From: an uncultured Desulfobacter sp.
GTDB taxonomy: Bacteria; Desulfobacterota; Desulfobacteria; Desulfobacterales; Desulfobacteraceae
Direction: 5' to 3'
DNA length: 64,000 nucleotides
Assembly (NCBI RefSeq): GCF_963677125.1
Contig: NZ_OY781882.1
Coordinates: forward strand, 1,868,501-1,932,500
A model generated the notes under the pieces. The model ran no database searches. It was not told the DNA's origin and worked only from the letters and a program-made list of their open reading frames with translations. Of the stretch, positions 1 to 9,260 are shown one piece after another; position 1 is the stretch's first letter; each line of letters starts with the position of its first letter. The position numbers were made by a program, and so were the translations under genes.

Positions 1-482
1 CAACTAAGGCTATGCCGGTCCCCAATCACACAGCCCCGCCGGACAACACAGAAAAGATCAATCTTCATGTGCTGGTGGCCGAAGACAATATCACCAACCA
101 GGATGTTTTTTCAAAGATGCTCAAGACATTTGGATGCACTGTGGATATTGCAGCCACAGGCGTTGATGCCAGGGATAAATTCATTGCGTTAAAACCGGAC
201 ATCATACTCATGGACTGCCAGATGCCGAAAATGGACGGCTACCAGGCCACTCGGGAAATCAGAAAACATGAGGCAACCCTTGGCATCCATACTCCGATCA
301 TCGCCATCACGGCACATGCCATGGCAGATGACCGAAAAAGTTGCCGGGATGCAGGCATGGACGATTTTTTGACCAAGCCTTTCATGATGGAAGGTCTTTT
401 GGAAATAATAAAGAAATGGAAACCGCATTCAAACCCATCCGAGGCCGATTCTGCAGATATTTCCGACAGCGAGACCCGTTAG
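1..482 (+). CDS. C-terminal receiver domain of a hybrid sensor kinase (5' end outside window)
   Basis: The reading frame is already open at the first complete codon (position 3), so the ATG at 12 is probably internal and the gene begins before the window. Counted from that ATG, residues about 18-135 form a response-regulator receiver: acidic pair E24-D25, phospho-acceptor D68 in the LMDCQMP motif, T100 and K122 (TKPF). The AITAHAM sequence after the fourth strand is typical of receivers attached to hybrid histidine kinases, not of free CheY. No output domain follows. It converges on cheD, and the stop codons overlap. A free single-domain regulator is the alternative. Confidence 0.8.
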   Translation, partial: TKAMPVPNHTAPPDNTEKINLHVLVAEDNITNQDVFSKMLKTFGCTVDIAATGVDARDKFIALKPDIILMDCQMPKMDGYQATREIRKHEATLGIHTPIIAITAHAMADDRKSCRDAGMDDFLTKPFMMEGLLEIIKKWKPHSNPSEADSADISDSETR

Positions 483-1069
483 TCAAACAGCGTAATATCT
501 GCCGGTTCCTGCAGCTGTTCCTTAATCCGATTCCGTTTTCTTCGTTCTGCTGCCACAAGGGATTTCATGGATGGCACGCGCTTTAAAAAAACTTCGCCCG
601 TGGCAACATGAAAAAAAATTTTACGTGAATCATGGCCGCCAAAATCACGACTCAGGATCTTAATTTTTTCCGCCCGAAGAAAATTAACCACAAATTCGAC
701 ATTTCTTGATCCCACGGTATTCTCCTGGGATACGGCCATCAACATATTCGCTCCACCAAAGGTCTTGGCAACCATTTTTTTTCGATTTCCGCCCAGCCGC
801 ATGATGGCGTTAATCAGCAACTCCATGGCATTGATGCCATAGCGGGCTGAGGCATCATACTTATGAATATCCGGATTAGACGGCATAAGGATGTGATTCA
901 TACCACCGATTTTTTTTTCCGGATCATACAGACACACCGCGACACATGAACCCAGCACGGTATGTATGACAACATCCTGGCTGCTGGCGAAATATTCTCC
1001 AATGCCGATGGAGACCTGGTTTACTGTCCGTTTAAATGGTCCGGCACTTTTTGAGTAGGGTGTCTGCAA
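479..1069 (-). CDS. cheD: CheD, chemoreceptor glutamine deamidase
   Basis: CheD deamidates glutamines in chemoreceptors to glutamates and in many bacteria also binds a CheC-type phosphatase. The predicted Thr-Cys-His catalytic residues are visible as T37, C42 (LGSCVAV) and H59 (GGMNHILMP). At 196 residues it is slightly longer than usual. The start is a TTG 38 bp inside the end of cheB in another frame; no ATG or GTG gives a better start before the conserved domain, so translational coupling to cheB is likely. It is the last gene of the chemotaxis operon. Confidence 0.93.
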   Translation of the reverse strand: MQTPYSKSAGPFKRTVNQVSIGIGEYFASSQDVVIHTVLGSCVAVCLYDPEKKIGGMNHILMPSNPDIHKYDASARYGINAMELLINAIMRLGGNRKKMVAKTFGGANMLMAVSQENTVGSRNVEFVVNFLRAEKIKILSRDFGGHDSRKIFFHVATGEVFLKRVPSMKSLVAAERRKRNRIKEQLQEPADITLFD

Positions 1070-2108
1070 TTTTATCCAGTGGAATAATACTGTCTACAGC
1101 ATACAATTTTATGGCCTCTTTGGGCATGCCAAACACCACACAGGAGGCTTCATCCTGGGCAATGGTGTAGGCCCCGGCCCGCTTCATCTCCAACATCCCT
1201 TTGGCACCGTCATCACCCATCCCGGTCATGATGACCCCCAGGGCATTTTTTCCGGCATACCTGGCGGCAGAACGAAAAAGAACATCCACAGAAGGCCTGT
1301 GGCGGGACACCAGAGGCCCGTCTCTTAGCTCAACATAATACCTGCTGCCACTTCTTTGGAGCAACATGTGACGATTGCCCGGGGCGATAAGCACCTCGCC
1401 TGGTAAAACGGGGTCATTATTTTCGGCCTCCTTGACTGACACAAGGCAAATTTTATCCATCCGGTCGGCAAAAGCCTTGGTAAAATTGGCAGGCATATGC
1501 TGGACCACAAGCATACCGGGCGTATCATCGGGCAGCTGTTCAATAAGAAATTTCAGCGCTTCTGTACCGCCGGTTGACGCGCCAACGACAATGACTGTTT
1601 CCGTTGTTTTGTCCATGGATTTGCCCGATAGGCCCGGCAGTATAGCATCTGCAGTCAATTTTGGAAAAACGTCAATGGATTTGCCATATTTGTGTGCTTT
1701 AACATTGACCAAGGCAGCCGCTCTAACCGCGTCACAGATTCTTATTTTCGATTCTTCAAAAAATTTTTTTGTCCCCAGGTTCGGTTTTTCAATCACCTCT
1801 ACAGCGCCGTTCTCCAAGGCTGACAATGCAGTCTGCCCGCCCTGATTGGCCAGGGCAGAACAGATGATCACAGGAATGGGATGCTGGGTCATAATTCGTT
1901 TCAAAAAGCTAATCCCATCCATACGGGGCATTTCGACATCCAGTATAATAACATCCGGCACTTCATTACGGATCTTTGAGGCTGCAATGATTGGATCCTG
2001 GGCCATGCCCATAATCTCAATTTCCGGATCAGAGGTAAGCACTTTGGATAGCGCATGTCGAACTAACGCGGAATCATCCACAATCAATACTCTGATTTTT
2101 TTTCCCAT
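1032..2108 (-). CDS. cheB: CheB, chemoreceptor methylesterase/deamidase response regulator
   Basis: CheB removes methyl groups from receptor glutamates when phosphorylated by CheA, providing adaptation. The N-terminal receiver (about 1-125) has D11-D12 and phospho-acceptor D57 (IILDVEMP). A linker leads to the C-terminal esterase (about 168-358) with catalytic S178 (GASTGG), H204 (VQHMP) and D300 (TGMGDDG). Its length of 358 residues is normal. It lies between cheR and cheD, so methylation, demethylation and deamidation enzymes are adjacent. Confidence 0.97.
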   Translation of the reverse strand: MGKKIRVLIVDDSALVRHALSKVLTSDPEIEIMGMAQDPIIAASKIRNEVPDVIILDVEMPRMDGISFLKRIMTQHPIPVIICSALANQGGQTALSALENGAVEVIEKPNLGTKKFFEESKIRICDAVRAAALVNVKAHKYGKSIDVFPKLTADAILPGLSGKSMDKTTETVIVVGASTGGTEALKFLIEQLPDDTPGMLVVQHMPANFTKAFADRMDKICLVSVKEAENNDPVLPGEVLIAPGNRHMLLQRSGSRYYVELRDGPLVSRHRPSVDVLFRSAARYAGKNALGVIMTGMGDDGAKGMLEMKRAGAYTIAQDEASCVVFGMPKEAIKLYAVDSIIPLDKIADTLLKKCRTI

Positions 2109-2138
2109 AATTACCTTCAGCTTTTATCGTTTTGACGA

Positions 2139-2990
2139 TTATTTACTTTTTTGATAGATCGTTGTTTGAATTGATTTTAAGGGTAATTCAGCATGCTGGA
2201 TAACTTCTGAATGTCCCATGAAAAGAAAGCCCCCCGGCTTTAAATGGGTTAACAGCCGATGCAGAATCTGATACTGGATTTGCTTTTCAAAATAAATCAT
2301 TACATTCCTGCAGAATATAATATCCATTTGTTCAATACCGGCATAACGTTTATCCATTAAATTCAAACGAAGTAACCTGACCTTGGATCGAAGTTGAGGT
2401 ACAATTCTAACCATATTTTTACTCCGGTCCTTGCTTCGCATTAGATATTTTTTTCTCAGCGCCATGGGCACCGGCTCAATCTCCTCATGGGCGTATACTG
2501 CTTTTTGGGCAACATTCAACACCTCTGTGGAAACGTCCGAGCCCAAAATACAAAAATCCATATTTTTGTGCTGACGGGCATATTCAGACAACACCATGGC
2601 CAAAGAATAGGGCTCATGCCCCCGGGAGCAGGCAGCACTCCATATATACATTTTTTTTGATTCGCCTATGGGTGCCGAAGAGAGCAATTCCGGCAATGCC
2701 GTTCTTTCCAGAAAAATAAATTGTTTGGATTCCCTGAAAAAATCCGTTTTATTGGTTGTAATTTGATTGATGAAAAAAGGCAGTTCATCTTTTTGCCCCC
2801 GGGGACTGAAAAGATAAGCACAGTACGCTTCATAAGAAGATAAATTCAGAGCATTTAAGCGCTTACGCAAACGGGATTCAACCATACCACGTTTGGCATC
2901 CGGCATCTTGATACCCAGTTCTGTATGGATATAGTTGCCTAATCGCCTAAAATCCGACATGGCAAGCGAAGGCATGGACAAAAAGCTCAT
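2139..2990 (-). CDS. cheR: CheR, SAM-dependent chemoreceptor methyltransferase
   Basis: CheR methylates receptor glutamates using S-adenosylmethionine. The 283-residue protein has the all-alpha N-terminal domain (about 12-80, with the basic RLRKRL segment) and the methyltransferase domain. The SAM-binding motif reads WSAACSRGHEPYSLAM; the usual family version is WSAGCSTGEEPYS, so two positions of the loop differ (G to A, E to H). The later motif DIIFCRNVMIYF is intact. It sits 30 bp upstream of cheB. Confidence 0.96.
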   Translation of the reverse strand: MSFLSMPSLAMSDFRRLGNYIHTELGIKMPDAKRGMVESRLRKRLNALNLSSYEAYCAYLFSPRGQKDELPFFINQITTNKTDFFRESKQFIFLERTALPELLSSAPIGESKKMYIWSAACSRGHEPYSLAMVLSEYARQHKNMDFCILGSDVSTEVLNVAQKAVYAHEEIEPVPMALRKKYLMRSKDRSKNMVRIVPQLRSKVRLLRLNLMDKRYAGIEQMDIIFCRNVMIYFEKQIQYQILHRLLTHLKPGGFLFMGHSEVIQHAELPLKSIQTTIYQKSK

Positions 2991-3030
2991 AATCTAACTA
3001 CAGTGGGATAAAAATACCACCGCATCGTCC

Positions 3031-3564
3031 CTATTCATCATGTTCTTCCCGCTCACCCTCGGCCATTTCAGGCATGGGCATATCATCAGCAACCTGGACA
3101 ATGGTAAGCTCCTCGGCAGAAAAAACTTTAGACGTTTCAAGAATGATAATAAATTCTTCATCTTTTTTCCCCATACCTTTTATAAATTCAGTCTTAAGGC
3201 GGGTACCGATTCTGGGCGGCGGGTCTATCTGTTCGGGTTCGAGGCTTATCACTTCTAAAACCGCATCTACCAGAATGCCGAGAACAGTTTCTTCGTCATC
3301 AAGAAACACCTCAATAATGACAATGCATGCTTCTTTTAGCGACGTTGCCTTTTTAAGACCGAATTTAAGCCTAAGATCTACCACCGGCACCACCCGGCCT
3401 CTCAGATTAATAACCCCACACATGAAATCGGGCATCTGGGGCACTTTAGTGATCTGAATAATGTCAAGCACCTCACGGACGGTTGTGATGTCCATGGCAT
3501 AAATTTCATTATCCAGTTTAAATGTCAGGTACTGGCTTGTCTGGGTTATGCCCTGTACACTCAT
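3031..3564 (-). CDS. cheW: CheW, chemotaxis coupling protein
   Basis: CheW bridges chemoreceptors and CheA. The single CheW domain (about residues 5-150) contains the usual PDFMCGVINLRGRVVPVVDLR core, followed by an acidic tail rich in Glu and Asp. I chose the ATG at 3564 because a GGGAG ribosome-binding site lies 8 bases before it; an in-frame ATG at 3579 has no such site. It directly follows cheA, so the two are co-translated. Confidence 0.95.
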   Translation of the reverse strand: MSVQGITQTSQYLTFKLDNEIYAMDITTVREVLDIIQITKVPQMPDFMCGVINLRGRVVPVVDLRLKFGLKKATSLKEACIVIIEVFLDDEETVLGILVDAVLEVISLEPEQIDPPPRIGTRLKTEFIKGMGKKDEEFIIILETSKVFSAEELTIVQVADDMPMPEMAEGEREEHDE

Positions 3565-3582
3565 TACTTTTTCTCCCATTTC

Positions 3583-5679
3583 TCATGCATCTTCCAGAAG
3601 AACATTGGTGTCCAAAATCAAGGCCACGGTGCCATCCCCTAGAATGGTAGCCCCGGAAACGTTCTTAATGTTTTTGAAGGCCGGTCCCAAAGGTTTTATC
3701 ACTGTCTGATGCCCCCCGATCACATGATCCACAACAAAACCAATACGACTGTTATGAACATCAGTGATAACGACATGCTCTGTCTCCGGACGACGATCTG
3801 CCAAGTTAAAACGGTCCCGGAGGCGAATATAAGGCACCATATCCCCTCGAACATTTAAAATGTTCCGGCCGTTAATCGTTTCGATCTCTTTACTTCTAAT
3901 CTCAACACATTCTTCAACAGACATCAAAGGCAACACAAAAAAATCATTTTCAATGCGTACAAGCAGACCATTGATAATCGCAAGAGTTAAAGGAAGAATA
4001 AGCGTAACCTTAGTCCCTTCACCATAAACGCTGTCAATGTCAATACGCCCCCTTAGGGATTCAATGGTTTTTTTTACAATATCCATACCGACACCGCGGC
4101 CGGAAACATTTGTTATTTCATTGGCAGTGGAAAACCCAGGCGCAAATATCTGTGAATATATCTTTTTGTCGGATAATTCTGCATTTTCATGAATCACCCC
4201 ACGTTCCACAGCTTTTTGACGGATGACCTCGGCATTTAGCCCTGCCCCGTCATCCTGAATCGAAATAACCACATTGGTCCCCTTGTGGGTTGCAGACAGG
4301 ACTATGGTCCCTTTTCGGGGTTTCCCTTTTTGTTCTCTTACCTCAAGGGGTTCCACACCATGATCAAGACTGTTGCGGATCAGATGCACTAAAGGCTCAT
4401 CAAGACGTTCCAGAACGGTTTTATCAAGTTCGGTTTCCGCCCCCCTGGTCACAAGTTCAACCTCCTTGTTGAGCTGGGAAGACAAATCCCGAACCAACCG
4501 CCTGAATTTATTAAATATGGTACCGATTGGCATCATCCTTATGTTAAGCACACTGTCCCGAAGTTCACCTGTCAGACGCTCAATTTCCTCTACAGATTCA
4601 CCTAATTCAGCATCATCCCTGTCAGACGCCACCTGGGTCAGTCGCGCCTGGCTGATAACCAATTCGCCCACCAGATTGATCAGCTTGTCAAGCCTGTCTG
4701 AGGGTACACGCACGGTTGATGCGGCAGATGATTTATGCATTTTGGTGACAACTGTCTGCTCTGTTAACGCAGACCTAAGCTTTTCTTTAGAAAGCGCACC
4801 GGATTCGACCAGCCGCTCACCAATTTTTTTATGGGCATCGAATTCATCATCCAGGGTTTTTCGATCAATGTCACCCCGTTCGACAAGAATATCACCCAGG
4901 CGCGGTGCAGACACCTCCTGGGATCTGGGGACCTTCTCTTCGACAGTTTCAATGACGATTTCGCAGTTATCCTCCACAAATATAAAAACATCCCTGACGG
5001 CATCGACACTTTTGGTGGTCGTTAGAATAATATCCCAGAATAAATAACATGACTCGGGAGAAAGCGTTTCAAGATCCGGTACTTTTTCCGTCTGGGCCAC
5101 AATGCTGCACTCCCCCATATCAGCAAGATCATAAAGCAGCATAAGCGGATCCATACCGGTGGAAACCATATCAGAGTCAGGTAAAAATCGTATACGATAC
5201 ACCACCTCGTTTTGCAGTTCACCTGCAACCGGCACAAAGACTTCTCCCTGTGCCTCTTTTGAAAATTCTTCGGCCGAAGATTCAGTACCTTCGGAAGAAA
5301 GCAGCGCCTCAAGACCATCAATGATTTTTTCGCCTTCCAGGGGGTCTACAGGCGGACCATCGTCGTTCGCCTCGGCAAGCATGGCTGTAATTCGATCCCG
5401 TGAGGCCAGAATAAGATCGATCAGTGCTTTGGTGACAGGAACAGTTCCATTTCGAACATTATCCAAAACGGTTTCAACGTGATGGGCAAACTCGGAGATG
5501 GCATCGAATCCGAACATGGCCCCGGAGCCCTTGATGGTATGCATGGCACGAAACAGTCTGTTCACCGGTTCCTGATCCCCGGGATTTTCTTCAATATCCA
5601 GAACCGCATCTTCAACGCCTGAAAGAAGTTCTTCCGCTTCCAGGCAGAACGCTTCAATGAATCTGCCGGATTCATTCAT
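3583..5679 (-). CDS. cheA: CheA, chemotaxis histidine kinase with an extra two-repeat linker
   Basis: CheA autophosphorylates and passes phosphate to CheY and CheB. Domains in order: HPt with phosphorylated H47 (MHTIKGSG), a P2-like CheY/CheB-binding domain (about 155-248), an unusual pair of repeats (260-308), dimerisation helices (about 325-395), HATPase (N box HLIRNSLDHG, G1 DDGAGLN, G2 GRGVGMDIV) and a C-terminal CheW-like P5. Length is 698 residues. The 260-308 segment matches the pattern of MshEN-type repeats (RLGxxLVxxG twice), which in other proteins bind cyclic-di-GMP; that role here is inference. Confidence 0.97.
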   Translation of the reverse strand: MNESGRFIEAFCLEAEELLSGVEDAVLDIEENPGDQEPVNRLFRAMHTIKGSGAMFGFDAISEFAHHVETVLDNVRNGTVPVTKALIDLILASRDRITAMLAEANDDGPPVDPLEGEKIIDGLEALLSSEGTESSAEEFSKEAQGEVFVPVAGELQNEVVYRIRFLPDSDMVSTGMDPLMLLYDLADMGECSIVAQTEKVPDLETLSPESCYLFWDIILTTTKSVDAVRDVFIFVEDNCEIVIETVEEKVPRSQEVSAPRLGDILVERGDIDRKTLDDEFDAHKKIGERLVESGALSKEKLRSALTEQTVVTKMHKSSAASTVRVPSDRLDKLINLVGELVISQARLTQVASDRDDAELGESVEEIERLTGELRDSVLNIRMMPIGTIFNKFRRLVRDLSSQLNKEVELVTRGAETELDKTVLERLDEPLVHLIRNSLDHGVEPLEVREQKGKPRKGTIVLSATHKGTNVVISIQDDGAGLNAEVIRQKAVERGVIHENAELSDKKIYSQIFAPGFSTANEITNVSGRGVGMDIVKKTIESLRGRIDIDSVYGEGTKVTLILPLTLAIINGLLVRIENDFFVLPLMSVEECVEIRSKEIETINGRNILNVRGDMVPYIRLRDRFNLADRRPETEHVVITDVHNSRIGFVVDHVIGGHQTVIKPLGPAFKNIKNVSGATILGDGTVALILDTNVLLEDA

Positions 5680-5739
5680 AGGCTACTTCCTGTGAAATAC
5701 ATATTCAAGACAAAACTCGTCTTTTTTAATTGGATAGAA

Positions 5740-6105
5740 TTATCGAAGAACTTTCTTTACTACAGCAAGCAACTGTTCGGGTTTAAACGGTTTCACAATC
5801 CATCCCGTGGCCCCGGCAGCCTTGCCTTTTTGCTTCATTTCCGTCTCAGATTCGGTTGTCAGCATAATAATGGGGACAAACTTGAATTTTGGTATGGACC
5901 GAACCCATTCAATCAACTCCAACCCGTTCTTGTTGGGCATATTTAGATCAGTCAACAGCATATTAATGTCCATACCGGCAAGTTTATCGACCGCATCCTG
6001 CCCGTCCACAGCTTCAACAACCTCATAACCGACCTGATTTAATGTAAAACTAACCATCTGCCTTATACTGGTCGAATCATCCACCGTCATAATGACCTTT
6101 GCCAT
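5740..6105 (-). CDS. cheY: CheY, single-domain chemotaxis response regulator
   Basis: This 121-residue receiver has no output domain. Phosphorylation residues are present: D9-D10, acceptor D53 (LLTDLNMPNKNG), T83/T84 and K105 (VKPF). It lies between the STAS gene and cheA, as expected for the CheY served by this kinase. A GAGGAGG ribosome-binding site precedes the ATG and overlaps the end of the STAS gene, so translation is coupled. It probably acts on the flagellar switch. Confidence 0.95.
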   Translation of the reverse strand: MAKVIMTVDDSTSIRQMVSFTLNQVGYEVVEAVDGQDAVDKLAGMDINMLLTDLNMPNKNGLELIEWVRSIPKFKFVPIIMLTTESETEMKQKGKAAGATGWIVKPFKPEQLLAVVKKVLR

Positions 6106-6108
6106 TTT

Positions 6109-6423
6109 TTAAACCTCCTCAGAGACACGGGGAAAGTTTTCCGCCTCAAGTCCCAAAGCGATTATCGCATCCAGAATCGACTGAGAGTCACCTGTAATAT
6201 TAAATGTTTTATTTAACTTTTCAGCGGTTTTCCTAGCGGAGAACAGAAGCTGAAGCCCCAATGTATCACACTCGGTTACGCCATTAATATCTACAATAAT
6301 CCCTTTATAATTTGCAAATCCCGTCAAAAAAGAATCTTTAAGATCTTTCACTTCGTACGCAGATAAAGCACCCTCAATTCTCATCACCAGGTTGCCGTCC
6401 TTATTTTGATTCTTGGAAACCAT
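6109..6423 (-). CDS. STAS-domain protein, first gene of the chemotaxis operon
   Basis: This 104-residue single STAS domain is of the anti-sigma-factor-antagonist type. In SpoIIAA-like proteins the regulatory serine lies in a DSSG motif; here the segment reads D53-T54-L55-G56, so the usual phospho-serine is a leucine. It is therefore unlikely to be switched by a SpoIIAB-like kinase in the ordinary way. Stand-alone STAS proteins occur in chemotaxis operons of related bacteria, where their exact role is unclear. An AAGGAGT ribosome-binding site precedes the ATG. Confidence 0.88.
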   Translation of the reverse strand: MVSKNQNKDGNLVMRIEGALSAYEVKDLKDSFLTGFANYKGIIVDINGVTECDTLGLQLLFSARKTAEKLNKTFNITGDSQSILDAIIALGLEAENFPRVSEEV

Positions 6424-6537
6424 GTGTACTCCTTATCTGATTCACGGATATTTAGACTGCGAAATGATGTTTATTAAATTATTTATATCATTCTAAAGAT
6501 ATAATTTCCATTAGAATTCAAAGTACCTGATTCCAGG

Positions 6538-6567
6538 TTGACAATAGAAGCTACGTACAGATATAAT
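6538..6567 (+). promoter_or_regulatory. Sigma-70-type promoter, TTGACA-18-TATAAT
   Basis: Both hexamers match the consensus exactly (TTGACA at 6538-6543, TATAAT at 6562-6567) with an 18-base spacer. Transcription would begin near 6574 and give the chemoreceptor gene an untranslated leader of about 275 bases carrying an R1 repeat in antisense orientation. Confidence 0.6.
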
Positions 6568-6599
6568 TTTAGTATTTCAACCGCATGATCTTAATTTTA

Positions 6600-6691
6600 C
6601 ATGAAAGTTGCAATAAGTTATTAATTACTTCCGTGCTTTGTTGTGGGCTGAACCTCGGTGTTGATCGACCGGGGCAGCCCATGGCTGTTAT
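6600..6691 (-). repeat. R1 interspersed repeat, full copy, reverse orientation
   Basis: On the minus strand the 5' half (6638-6690) begins AACAGCCATGGGCTG and ends CCCACAACAAA, the R1 signature. The 3' half (about 6600-6637) has the TAACTTATTG core and ends in ACTTTCAT, matching copies at 12.4 and 35.6 kb. Unlike most copies it lies in a divergent promoter region, not behind a gene. Confidence 0.75.
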
Positions 6692-6848
6692 AAAAAACAG
6701 CACCGCGTTCCGAACAGGCAGCTACGAAGAAAATTTATCCATACGAAAATTAAAAAAGGTGATGGGTGAAATCATAGTCACATTTTCCATAAATCGCTTC
6801 ACGCCATAATTTTGAGCAGGCGCAATATCTGTAGCAAAGGGGGATGAG

Positions 6849-9083
6849 ATGCATTTTAAGAACTTTAAAATAAAAATAAAAATTATAATAATTGTCATTA
6901 TGGCAATCATTATTTCAGTGAGCGCTGTCGGTGGGTATGCTCTTTACAGTTCAATCCACCAGGTCGACAAAAATATTTCGGCCTTTGAAGAACAGGTCAT
7001 GGGTGAAGCCAGACAAAAGCTTGTAGACTTGGTGGATTCTGTCTACACCATGATTGTAAAGGTGCATAGCCAAGCAGTTAATATTGAAGATATAAAAAGC
7101 AGATATGGTGCAGAATTAAAAAATCTTGTGGGCGTTGTCTATGATATAACCAACCGGGCGTATACACAAGCCAGGACGGCCTCTTCTGATATCGACCATC
7201 AAAGCATGGAAGCAGTCCAAAAAAAAATTGCGTCCGAAATCGAAGCATTGCGCTATGATAAGAGTAACTACTTCTGGATAAATGACACATACCCCAAAAT
7301 GGTTATGCATCCAACAGTACCGGCTTTGAACGGAAAAGACATCTCACGGTATACCAAAAACGGAAAAGTTATTATGGCCGATGGAACCGATATCCCTATG
7401 TTTGAGGAGATGGCGCGCCTATGCAAAAAAGCCGGAGAAGGATATGTCAGTTATGTATGGCCCTCCCCGGATAACAACTGGAAATGGATAAGAAAAATGT
7501 CTTATGTCCGTTACTTCAAACCATGGGACTGGATCATCGGAACGGGTGTATATCTTGACAAAGCCGAAACAGACGCACAAAAATTAGCCATGAACATCGT
7601 TTCTGATATGCAATATGGGGACAATGATTACTTTTACATCATGGACACCCAGGGCAATATTCTGGCCCATTTGAACCAGGAAACTATCGGCAAAAACCTG
7701 ATGAACAAAAAAGATTCCTCAGGCAGATTTATATTCAAAGAAATCATTGAAACGGCCAAATCTGACGGTCGAGGACATATAAACTATAACTGGCCCAAAA
7801 TCGGATCAGAAAATGATAAACCCAAAATCGGATATTTCAGATACTTCAAACCCTGGGACTGGATTGTCGTCACAGGCGTATATGTTGACGGGGTCCAAAC
7901 CCAAATAGCGGAAAAAAGAAAACAGCTTAATACGATGATCCAAAAACAGATTTTGTTCACGACAGTGACCATTGCCATACTCATATTAGTTGTCTTCTTT
8001 TTGGTTAGATTTGTGACCAGAAAATACATTGAACTACCCCTTTCCCAAGGCGTTGATGTGGCCAACGAACTTGCCCAGGGAAACCTGGACCTGAATATTG
8101 AATCCAGTAGTGAAGATGAGATAGGACATCTTCAAAAGGCGATGAAGCATATGGTCATATCGTTTACAAATATTGTCGATGAGGTCAAAAGTGCTGTAAG
8201 CAACGTTGCGGCAGGCAGCGAAGAACTCAGCGCCACCGCAGAACAGTTGTCACAGGGTGCAACAGAACAGGCCGCATCTGCAGAACAGGCCTCAGCCGCC
8301 ATGGAGGAAATGTCCGGTAATATAAAACAAAACGCAGATAATGCCCGGCAAACTGAACGGTTGGCTGTCCAGGCCGCTGAAGATGCTGAGGAGGGAGGTC
8401 AGGCCGTGCTCCAAACCGTTGTGGCCATGAGAGAAATTGCAGACAAAATTCTTATCATAGAGGAAATTGCAAGACAGACCAACATGCTTGCGTTAAACGC
8501 AGCCATTGAGGCCGCCCGTGCCGGGGAACACGGCAAGGGATTTGCCGTGGTTGCAGATGCGGTCAGAAAGCTTGCCGAACGCAGCCAGGCTGCGGCCAGT
8601 GAAATCAGCACACTGTCAACATTAAGTGTTGAAATTGCAGAAAATGCGGGTGAAATGCTCAAAAAAATTGTTCCGGATATCCGCAAAACCTCGGAACTGG
8701 TTCAAGAAATCAATGCAGCATCTATGGAACAGAGCACAGGTGCAGACCAGATAAACACAGCCCTGCAACAGCTTGATCAAATTATCCAGCAAAATGCCGG
8801 TTCTTCCGAAGAGATGTCCTCCACCGCAGAAGAGCTTTCTGCCCAGGCAGAACAGTTACAACAGGCGATCGCCTACTTCAAGGTTAACAAAATAGAACCC
8901 CGGGGGCTTACGCCGCAACAGGAACATCCCCCCTCCAGGGCAGAATTGACAAACGATGGTCGGGAAAGCCATGATGCAACAGCCATAGCTATTACCAATA
9001 GCCAGGATACACGGGGGCAGGTTCGGGGTGTTGTACTGGATATGGGGGAGGATTCACTGGATGACGAATTTGAAAAATATTAG
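6849..9083 (+). CDS. Methyl-accepting chemotaxis protein with double Cache sensor
   Basis: A membrane chemoreceptor of 744 residues. TM1 is about residues 12-32, followed by a long periplasmic part with two Cache-like repeats that each end in a YFKPWDWI(I/V)-TGVY motif (near 225 and 340). TM2 is about 365-388, then a HAMP domain and the cytoplasmic signalling coiled coil with the conserved tip around RQTNMLALNAAIEAARAG. The family commonly binds small organic acids or amino acids; the ligand here is unknown. No NWETF-like tether for CheR/CheB is present at the C terminus. An AAAGGGGG ribosome-binding site precedes the ATG. Confidence 0.95.
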   Translation: MHFKNFKIKIKIIIIVIMAIIISVSAVGGYALYSSIHQVDKNISAFEEQVMGEARQKLVDLVDSVYTMIVKVHSQAVNIEDIKSRYGAELKNLVGVVYDITNRAYTQARTASSDIDHQSMEAVQKKIASEIEALRYDKSNYFWINDTYPKMVMHPTVPALNGKDISRYTKNGKVIMADGTDIPMFEEMARLCKKAGEGYVSYVWPSPDNNWKWIRKMSYVRYFKPWDWIIGTGVYLDKAETDAQKLAMNIVSDMQYGDNDYFYIMDTQGNILAHLNQETIGKNLMNKKDSSGRFIFKEIIETAKSDGRGHINYNWPKIGSENDKPKIGYFRYFKPWDWIVVTGVYVDGVQTQIAEKRKQLNTMIQKQILFTTVTIAILILVVFFLVRFVTRKYIELPLSQGVDVANELAQGNLDLNIESSSEDEIGHLQKAMKHMVISFTNIVDEVKSAVSNVAAGSEELSATAEQLSQGATEQAASAEQASAAMEEMSGNIKQNADNARQTERLAVQAAEDAEEGGQAVLQTVVAMREIADKILIIEEIARQTNMLALNAAIEAARAGEHGKGFAVVADAVRKLAERSQAAASEISTLSTLSVEIAENAGEMLKKIVPDIRKTSELVQEINAASMEQSTGADQINTALQQLDQIIQQNAGSSEEMSSTAEELSAQAEQLQQAIAYFKVNKIEPRGLTPQQEHPPSRAELTNDGRESHDATAIAITNSQDTRGQVRGVVLDMGEDSLDDEFEKY

Positions 9084-9260
9084 AATTGAATCATAGTCCG
9101 CGCAAAACATGATAAAAAAAGCCGTTTGAAGGAAAAAACACACGAAAAAGTCTTTTTTTTAGAATTTAGAATCTCTATTTTTGTTTAATCTGCTCTGGAA
9201 ATGCAGCCTAAAAACCTGGCATATGAACCTTGATTTTGTGTCAGGTTTCCATCTAATTGC

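Larger units (their letters stand above)
6424..6848. other. Divergent intergenic region between chemotaxis operon and chemoreceptor
   Basis: This 425-bp AT-rich region separates the minus-strand chemotaxis operon from the plus-strand receptor. It holds a consensus-like plus-strand promoter (6538-6567) and one R1 repeat in reverse orientation (about 6600-6691). A 74-codon open frame at 6585-6809 runs through the repeat and resembles no protein I know, so I do not call it a gene. I could not assign a promoter for the chemotaxis operon with confidence. Confidence 0.6.

Noticed and set aside
1032..1069. Possible frameshift between cheB and cheD
   Set aside because: The 38-bp overlap joins two complete proteins with all catalytic residues, so coupled translation explains it.
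6585..6809. 74-codon open frame in the chemoreceptor leader
   Set aside because: It runs through an R1 repeat and its protein is unlike any known; there is no clear ribosome-binding site.
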